Shown here piece by piece: positions 10,760 to 64,000 of a stretch of 64,000 nucleotides of DNA. The notes under the pieces are model-generated. The model saw nothing but the letters and a program-made list of their open reading frames with translations. It had not been told where the DNA came from and did not search any database. The translations under genes were made by a program, and so were the position numbers. Source of the stretch: Callaeas wilsoni (lineage: Eukaryota > Chordata > Aves > Passeriformes > Callaeidae); NCBI GenBank assembly GCA_013398955.1, contig VWPU01005277.1, positions 19,833 to 83,832 of the forward strand, written 5' to 3'. Numbering within the stretch: the stretch's first letter is position 1; every line of letters begins with the position of its first letter.

Positions 10760-13700
10760 CCCGGCTGCACAGGCGGGACTGAGACTCAATCCCAATCCAG
10801 CGCCGGTGCACTCCTTGGTCTGGAAGTCACCATACTTGTGTTTTTCAAATTTTCTTTAAAAATTTTCTTTATCCCCAGAGCTGCTGCTGCTTCTCCTTTC
10901 TCCAAGTCTGAGCCTGTGAGAAGCCCAGCATACAAAAATCCCTCTGTGCTCCCTTCTGGAGGATGGATGCAGCTGAAGTCCTCCCGAGCAAAAACATCCA
11001 AGCACATGCCTGGACCCAAGTGGAGTGACCAGAGAAAAGGTGTCTGCCTGGCCATGGGACATTCAGCAAGGAGCAGAGGTTTGCATGGCCTCCAGGAATG
11101 TTTCCATGGTGATGTGAGTGTAAATTCCATATGGGATTTGTGGGTTTGAGCAGAGAGAGTTAAGCCTCCCTCTTGGAAATAAGAGCTGGCAGGACGTGTG
11201 CTCCTCAAGCCTGGATGATGCCCTGGCTTGCCGGGCACGGCTCCAGCTCAAGCTGCAGGCTCTCTGGTTTGGGATGTGGAGAGAGGGACAGACATGCCAG
11301 GTTCACTCATCCATCACCTGTCACCTCTTGTTGCAGGCAAGGATGGTGGACAGCAGCTAGTGCTGCCTATGGAAGAGGCCTCCAGGCTCTCAGCTCCTCC
11401 CCTTTCCTCCCAGACCTGCTGTAGCTCCCCTCACACAGCCCCAGCAACACTTCCTCCAGCTCTCTGCCCCTACACAGCAGATGGGGCAGGGTTTGCAGCC
11501 AGCTCTGGCTCTGACCAAGAACTGCTGGATTGCAGTTCCCTCCATCACTCATCCCTCTGGGGCAGAGGGGTTGGAGCAGCACCCAGCATGTCCCCTGGCA
11601 TGTCCCCACCAAGTCCTTCTGCAGAAACACCTCGGTACAGCTGGAGACCCAGCACTTGCTCTCTGCAGGAGACCTGCTCTCTCCCTGACCCACCACTGAG
11701 GCTGCTCTCCCACTGGCAGGGCTGGAGGGAAGATGTTCCTTCTGCAAAGGGGACTCCTGGGTGGACCAGGGCTCCTTGTTCCTTCTCTCAGGCTGTGACC
11801 AGCTCCACGGGGCCTCACTGCACCCAGGACTGGAGCGTGAAGGACCTCTCTCTCCACCTGCTGCCACAGGGCAGTTCAAGTCTGCACTGCTTCTTATGGG
11901 AAGAACTTCCCAATCCCATGTCGTGCAGCACAAAGCTTCATGGCACTTACACACTGCTCTACAGCCTGGCTGCCACAGGTCACCTTCTCAATCAACCCCA
12001 CAACAGCAGAATTCGGAAATGTGTGTCTAAGCAACACGTGCTACACATTAACACACACAGGTACCAAAGCACAGCCGAAATCCAGCCTGGTTTGCTTTGC
12101 TGAAGGAGGAGATGGTTCATCATCCCTGATACCCAAGGTGGAAAATGATACATTCAATCCCCAGAACTAGTTCCAGCAGCTCTGGTTGCTCCAGTTTTTC
12201 AAGGCAGCCTCAAGAACAAAGCTATTTAAAGAATGGTAAAGATGCCTTAATAAAATGTGAAAAACAAGGACACAGCTTGAGGACAGATTGAGATGTCACT
12301 GTGAAAAAAGAGAAGAAGGAAGGATATGGGAAGATCCTAGGTGTGGGTAACCATGAGGAATGATACTCCCAGAGGTGCCCATTCTCCATGCCAGCCACGG
12401 CTGCACCTCCCGGTGTCCAAATTCGGTGGGCAGCAGCACAGCAAGGACCACCAGGAGGCTGGAAATAGAAACAGGCTGTAGCACCCATCCTTCACCACAC
12501 ACCTTTCACACATCCCAAGGCAACAAGCTTTGGTTCACATGGGGCTGAGGGAGAGCATCCACTGGACAACCTCCCCTAAAGGGCTGGATGCCGCGTACTG
12601 TCCATTGCTTCACTGGGAGTCCCTCTCCCTTCTGCTGGCCACACACAAGGGCTCAAAAGAACTCAACAGACTCCAAAAGAATGGTGGAAGTGCTGCAGCC
12701 AGCCTGGCTGCAGGCTGACAGGATGCTGTATGGTGGCAAAAAGGGACTGTCACAAAAGGACCTGCCCCTTTAGGCCAGCAGGGAAGAACAAGCCAGGAAG
12801 GGCACGGATGTGGAGCTGCCACATCCATGCTTGGCACAGACACGAGCCGCAGAGCTGGCCCTGGTCTTGGAGCAGCTCCCACAGCACCCAGCACTGCAGG
12901 CACCACTGTGGTCATGCAGCTGGGAGAATACTGGGATTGTGGGAGGCAGAGAAGCAAGAAGGGATTGCTGGTAGCAGTAAGAAGTTTTCCCAAAACCAGC
13001 TGGCTCTAGGAGCACACTGACGGATGCACAGGAAATAGACTGCTGCCCTCCTTGCTCACAGAGGAGCTTGACTGAGAGCTCTCTCAACCCCCTAAGTCTT
13101 GAATTAGCTTTGGTTAAATACTTGCTAGGGTAGGCTCACGGAGCAGCAAGGGGAATCATCTGGAAAAAGACGGTTCCCAGCGGAACAAGAGGAACCAAGA
13201 GGAACAAGATTTAAAAAACCTGGTACAGGAGAGATATCCACAAACTGGAATGCACCCAGCAGAGCCACTAAGATGGTCCAAGGCTGGAGCACCAGGTGTA
13301 TGAGGCAGATACTCATCCAAGAAACACACATTCCAGCTACTCCAGTGCATCTCACTCCAAAGCTCTCCCAACGTATTCTCAATGCTCTCACTCTCTGCTT
13401 GTGGGGGCAGCATGAACCCTTGTCCATGGGGAGAGAAGCCTGGTGATGTAATTCAGCTCCATGAAGCTCTCTCCACAGAACCCCTGAAGGACACTTAAAC
13501 CAAGACTCCAGGTCTGGAGTTCTCAAAATGCTCATCTCAAAAGGCCACTTAACAGGCAGGGCACTGGACTCAAACCCAAAGCCCAGGATGTGCAGGCCTG
13601 CAGTTCACCACCTCTGAAATCAGGTTCCACCCGGTCCCTGTGAAATGTTTTCCTTCTGCAAGGCCTTTGCTGCAGTGCTGAGTGTCAGGAAGGTGGGTGG

Positions 13701-16680
13701 GGTGTCCAGAGCACAGAGCTGGAGTTTGTTTGCTGCTCTCTAGATCACAGCTCTTTGGTGGTGCCTCTGGCCTGACCAGGGGACAGCTGAGACCCTCTGA
13801 GTGGAAGAGGTTTAGTTGTCCCAGCAGTGGCGTTTCCCAGGTCCTGGGAAGGACCCGCAGCTGGAGAGCATCTCCTGGGGCTGAGGAATGCTGCTTGTGC
13901 AGAGTCCAGCTGAGCTCTGGAAAACCTTCTCCCAGCATCTGAAGCCAGCCCAGCAGAGAGCAACCTGTGAGTCAACCACACATGATGGAAGTCCTATATC
14001 CAGTGCCATCAGCACTACAACACGGGGCCGTAGCTGAGTCCTTGTCCCCTCACCCAGAAATGGGAAACCAGCAGTTTCTCCTATAGGCTCCGCAGTCACT
14101 TACATGGTTTTACTGAAGGACTCTTGGGAGCAGTGACCAGGTCGCTTCAGGCACTTGGAATAACAAATTCCAAATCATTTTTATGAAAGTAACTTTTGAA
14201 TTGCCACGTAGCCTCTGGTTAGGCGTACAGCCACTTTCAGTGTTATAGACTAATTCACTTTAGCTCTCTTTTTAAAAACTTCTGCAATAATCCAAATCTC
14301 AGCTGACATGAACCATCAAAGAGCTAAAGGGAACCATCAAAGAGCAGCCAGGGAGATTCAAAGCCAAGAGGCTTTGAAATACAACCTGAGAAAACCACAT
14401 CAGAAATCCCATCTAGGAATCAGGGGTAGGTTGGGGCCTACATCCCACCACACACCACAGACATGCTTATCTTCCCCATACTGAGTCATGGCCACATTAG
14501 TCAGAATCTGAGTACAAGACACAGGAACCACTAGTGAAACCACCAGAACACTTGAAATGAATTTAAAAAACCCAAATAACATTCATCGCACATTTCTTGG
14601 CACCAAAATAACCAGATATCTAGGAACATCTCTTCTTTTGGTTTTTTTTTTGGGTACTGAAACCAAAATTTAAAAAAAGCTTTAGGACAGTCAGCAAAGT
14701 TTTGCTGAGAGACCAAATGGCGCATTAATATGACACATGATGAAGAGACTTGGCTTAAAGAAACCACAGAGAAGGAACCAAAAAAACCTCAGAAAGAGAT
14801 AAAGATGGCGTTGCTATGAAGATGAGAGAGAAGTCTGACTGCAGCCAGACTGCTGCAGAGTGGTGACCTAGAGCAGAGGAAGTCGCCAAACGGGGAAGGC
14901 GAAGCGAGGTCCTGGAGTATTTCAGCCTCAGTACCCAGAATCAGCCCAGCAGTGTGCTGTCAGCCTGAGCCTGCAGGAGAATCCCACCAGGCAAAGTTCA
15001 CATGCTGCCTTGGCACATCTGGGACCAGAAGCTTTGGGAAGGAAACCTGCCCACTGAGTTACCTCTGCACTTGCAGCAAGGCGAGGATGGCAGGCTGGGC
15101 TAAGATCCATCGGCAGAGCTGAAAATCAACAGATGAGCTTTCAGGCACAAGAGTTGTTCCCCAGAGCTGAAACAGAAGCCCCAAACTGGCAAGTTAAATT
15201 CTGCTTGGTGCAGCTCTCTGCCTCTGTCTCCCTGGAAGAAAGGCTGCGGTAGAGCTCCCTCTGCTTTTTTCCGCTATATCAGTGATCTGATAAAAACATC
15301 TCCTCCATCTCCAAACCTCCTGTTTTCTTAGACCACCACGGCTCTAGCACTGCCCCTACACACTGCACGCCTTCATCATAAGGCAGGGATAATGTTCCCA
15401 GCCACCTCCAACACCATCTGCACATCCACTGCCACAGTCTGCCCTGGCACCTGCCCCTCTGCTCTGCCTTGATTTCAGACCTCATGTGCCAGCTGCAAAT
15501 CCATCCCGCAAACCCAGAAAATCCTTAAAGCTTTTGGCTGCTTTCCTTCTCAGTGGCACACAAACTCTCTTGCTGCTTGAAGTCCTGGCACAGGCTAACC
15601 TCCATTTTAAGGACAAACCTCAACAAAACCTGTTCATCGTTCACTGACCTTCCAAAAAAAAATTCGTGAACAGCAGTAAAATTCATGTTTGGTTCGAGCT
15701 CTCTTGGGTCCTCCCCAGAGCTACTGACCTAAAATTAAATTGGTGCAGAATTCCAGCTCCTCCCGTGCAGCCAGGCTGAACCTGCCATCCCCTAATGGTA
15801 CAGCAGAGGATGCAAAGCACACGGTGCTGCCGGGCAGCCTGGCCAGGTAACAGAACATGCTCAGGAACGCTCACAGGTGCTCTGAATGCTGGGCAGCACT
15901 CGAGTCCCCAGGTCTGGCACACAGCACGGACACATTAGTCCATTTTACTCGGAGGTTACTCACCCACAGATCCTTGCTGGTCTCTTTTGGGCCTGCAACT
16001 TTGGTAATTATCTTAATAACCCCTAAAGAAACATTGCTGCTCCTTTCTGAATGGCTCAGGCCCGACAGAGCTGGTACTGACCCCAACCTGCAACCTGACC
16101 TCAGCTTGTCCCACCTGCAAGAACAAGCACAGCTCAGCCCAGGTTTCTCCAGACACTTCAAAAATTTAGAAGTGCTCATTTAGATCAGTGTTACGGGGAC
16201 AGGAGAGGGCAGGAAGCACTGCTATTACTGAGTGGCAGAGCCCTCCTCCATGGAGAAAAAGGGGGATTTGTTATTTAGTTAAAAATTGTCAGCCCACCGA
16301 GCATCACCTACAGATATTTGTCAACTCACGTGACCTGGTTCTACCCATACAGTGGCAGATGACTTCATATTCATCAGTTCTGTCCCTCCGGCTGTTCAGA
16401 GAGCTGGATTTAACTCTTTCTCAGGGCTGTGAGACGCTTCTACAGCACAACCATCAAAGGAGGCTATGTCAATCTTCTACTCTTCCCACTCACAAAGCCA
16501 AGATTGAGAGCCTTGGGCTCCAAAGAGAGGCACCATGAAGGACCAGGCTCCTCCAATTCCCATCATTAGTGTGTGACAGGACCTACCTCACCCAGCCCCC
16601 TGAGGGGTTGTATGACGTGTGTGGCTGGGACCGAGTCTGGGGGCAATAAATACATCAATGACTTTGTGGAGGTGGAAGAG
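10760..16680. other. Intergenic stretch between the chemokines and RANBP10
   Basis: No exon is recognised here. The GC-rich part at 11.2-12.1 kb carries a + strand open frame of 291 codons (11228-12103) overlapped by a - strand frame of 195 codons (11367-11954). Neither shows domains, signal sequences or repeats, and both look like chance products of low stop-codon density. Further TTAATAAA motifs occur near 12245 without adjacent coding sequence. The genes on either side are transcribed toward this interval. Confidence 0.45.
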
Positions 16681-16685
16681 ACCTT

Positions 16686-16691
16686 TTTAAT
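16686..16691 (-). terminator. RANBP10: Probable poly(A) signal of RANBP10
   Basis: The - strand reads GTTTATTAAAAAGG, containing ATTAAA, about 530 bp after the RANBP10 stop codon at 17220. It is the nearest plausible signal downstream of the coding sequence, giving a 3' UTR of roughly 550 bases. Alternative sites farther down cannot be excluded. Confidence 0.4.
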
Positions 16692-17219
16692 AAACATGAT
16701 TCAAATAAAATAAAAAAAAAAAATCCCTCTGAACTGCCACTGTGAGAAGAGTTCGGATTACTAGCACGGATGATGCTGTATGTGCACGATGGAGGGAGAA
16801 GGGAAGAAAAGAACAAGCTGTCACCAACTTGATGAGCTTCCTCAGTAAATCAGCATAAACCAGCTCAGCAAAACTCTCCAGATAAAATATTGGTGGAACC
16901 ATGAGAAACAACTCAAATCAAAACAAAGAGAAAAATCCCTACATCAGAAGGCGCTACATTAGAATAACCAGCGAAATACTGAGTGCCGCTGGAGCCGCAG
17001 CAATGGCAGGGAGACAGGTCAGATCTGCCAGTCTTCCTGGGGTCAGGAATAGCCACACAGTGAGGGACTCACTCAATCCTTGCACAGGCAGTGTGTGTGT
17101 GCTAGAGGGGTGTCGGTGGCAGGGAGGTCAGGCTATCGAACGAGGTGGTGGTGCAGAGTGGCAGCAACGGAGGGTGAAGGGCAGCACTCCACGACGTCAG
17201 CTCCGTCCTGCTCGGCCGG

Positions 17220-62166
<44,947 letters not shown>

Positions 62167-62539
62167 CTTCAAAAAAAACCAAACGAAATATCAGTCAAGC
62201 AAAAGAATGGTCAAGGCACAAGATTCCCTCCAGCAGAAATACAGCACTAAAATAAACCCATCCCACACACAAATTATTTAAGAATCACAAAATCACTAAA
62301 GATTTTCCATTACTTATATCTTTTATGGAATCCAAGATAAAATGTCAGTCTCCTTTAGTAATTGACAGCTTTCCAATGTACAACTACAGCTGCTCTTTAG
62401 CTCTTAATTGGTAGGAAAAGGACTGGAAAACAATCAGCAATTTAATTTCCAGCTTGGTATTTGTGAGGTATTTTTACCCATATATCAGAAAAAATCTATT
62501 TATATAGGTGATTAACAAGACAGTAAAAAAACACCTAAG

Positions 62540-63420
62540 TGCAGATATAGTATATGAGGACAGATGTCTGTCTAGCCTGATGTACTGTCTCCAAAAATAG
62601 CTGATAGTGGATGCAGAGGACAGAGCACACAGCTGTACTTTCCAAGAACACTCTTTCATTGTTCAGCATATATTTTACACATTCTCACCTTCTGAACCTT
62701 TGTCAGCTCTTTGAAAAGGCAACATCCTACAGCTCCCTCATTCAATTCCTGCCCAACCTATTTTCTCTTCGTACTTGCATTTTTAAAATTGGAAGAGAGA
62801 GGAAAAGCATTTCCCAGACAACTTTCTCAAGGATTTTAAAGTCCTGATTCACATCCCATCCCCCAAAGGTCTCTTCTCAAGGCTGGTTAACCAGAGTCTA
62901 CTCAGTGGTTCTTATGGAAGCTCATCTCTACCTCAATGCTCCTGCTACATTTCCAGTTCTGTAACTTCTTTGAGAAGCAGGGAATAACCAGAGCCACCAG
63001 CATCACACAACACAAGCCCAAAGTGATTATTACAGATAACAGCATAACAATGTTCTCTGTTTTGCTTTCTATTCCTCCCCCTCCTGATCTCTATTATTCC
63101 ATTTATCTTTTGACTGCAGATGAGAACTGAATTCATTTTCCCATGGAAGTGGGACACAGCTTGACCCTGCACTCTAAGTGGTAGCTCAGAGACTATTTTT
63201 TGTATTGAGTTTGGATTGTTTATTCTGCCCTCATGAGAATCATTTTGCACCTATCCAGCTGGACAGTAAGGCAAAGCCAGCCTTCACAAAGTCTCCTCTT
63301 CCTTACTGCAATACTTCTGCACATTCCCATTTTGTGTCTTCTGTTTCTGTTAATTTGCATGCTGTGTAATTCTCTTAATATCCTCTGGTAGCACAGCTCA
63401 GGGTTTTTTTCAACACATTC
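62540..63420 (-). mobile_element. Ancient CR1-like (L3-type) LINE remnant
   Basis: The landmarks TCTGTCTAGCCTGATGTACT, CTGATAGTGGATGCAGAGGA, ACAATGTTCTCTGTTTTGCT, TATTGAGTTTGGATTGTTTA and ATTTTGCACCTATCC recall the reverse complement of old CR1 elements widespread in turtles, crocodilians and birds. The copy is heavily diverged and has no coding capacity left. It lies in the most upstream intron seen here. Confidence 0.5.
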
Positions 63421-64000
63421 TCATATTTTTAAATTACTGAGCTTTGAGATTAACTGTTGGGCTCTTGTTCTCATAAAGGTAAGAATCCAAGAGGGCTACA
63501 GGCAGTGTCCTGCTATTCTTTCACCCTATCAGTTTTCTTCCTTGGCCTTCCAGGCACAATATGGAAGACTTTCCCCTATACCTGCAGGGAGTACTCCAGC
63601 TCTTCCCTGCCACCTTCTTAGTGCACTGGCAGATAAGAGAGTTCTTGTTCAATTTCCGTATTCCTACTGAGTCTGCAATCTTCTGCTGCTACAGAGATTT
63701 CCTTACTACATGGTGGGTTTGGCCATGTGGTTTTGTCCAACTACGTGTGCAAGCAGCCAGGATCCCAGTCCACAGCTACAACTGCACTCAGCTCTGTGAG
63801 AGCAGGGACAAGGGCCACCTCTGCCAACTGTTCAGGAGTGAGGGGAGCTGGGATTCAAAGTACCCAACTGCTTCAACTCAACGTAAAAGCACCATCTAAG
63901 CATGAAGCAGGAACACCAGAGAGCTCATCCTGACACTGGCAGGTCTGAAACACTTAGCAAAAACCTGCCCAGGAATAAAGTTCTGCTTCTCTGGCAGAAC

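Noticed and set aside
10514..11149. A 211-codon + strand open frame
   Set aside because: It has no signal peptide, domain or repeat, and it overlaps equally open - strand frames. The CpG/GC-rich composition explains the lack of stops.

Overview
The window is vertebrate nuclear DNA and most likely avian. Genes are split by GT-AG introns and there are no operons. The interspersed repeats include several copies of the CR1 LINE type that dominates bird genomes, recognised by their 3' ends of imperfect ATTCTGTGATTCTGTG repeats. The recognisable proteins are two small CC chemokines and RANBP10. The species cannot be fixed from the sequence alone.

Layout. About 1-3120 has no recognisable gene. Two complete three-exon CC chemokine genes follow on the + strand: 3225-4261 (94 aa, closest to CCL17 by eye) and 7913-9161 (93 aa, CCL17/CCL22-like). 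Each has a TATA-like box 86-94 bp before the ATG, a hydrophobic signal peptide, the adjacent CC pair plus two more cysteines, a basic C-terminal helix and an AATAAA. Their exon phases are identical and parts of intron 1 still align, so they are a tandem duplicate pair. Between them lie a degenerate LTR-like stretch (about 4930-5530), a candidate open frame that I do not accept as a gene, and a CCCCT tandem repeat that would be G-quadruplex-prone on the - strand. The region 9380-16680 holds no recognised gene, but it has a CpG cluster with a possible minus-strand terminal exon (about 10284-10648) and a GC-rich stretch with long chance ORFs on both strands (11.2-12.1 kb).

The rest of the window, 16.7-64 kb, is one minus-strand gene, RANBP10. 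Twelve coding exons were placed by splice sites and phase, from 62166 down to the stop at 17220. They join into a continuous frame of 502 residues plus stop: most of the SPRY domain, then LisH, CTLH, an acidic/serine-rich linker and the C-terminal CRA region. The N-terminal exons lie beyond base 64000. The introns hold CR1 fragments (some recent with clear 3' ends, one ancient), microsatellites and a perfect hairpin.

The chemokines and RANBP10 are transcribed toward each other. The products are functionally unrelated: secreted leukocyte attractants versus an intracellular scaffold and CTLH-type E3 ligase component. I found no evidence for a novel biological system. The observations worth a second look are the chemokine pair with its RANBP10 linkage, the 23-nt microexon, a RANBP9-like stretch in the RANBP10 linker, the hairpin with a nearby duplicated segment, and the CpG-rich candidate exon near 10.5 kb.
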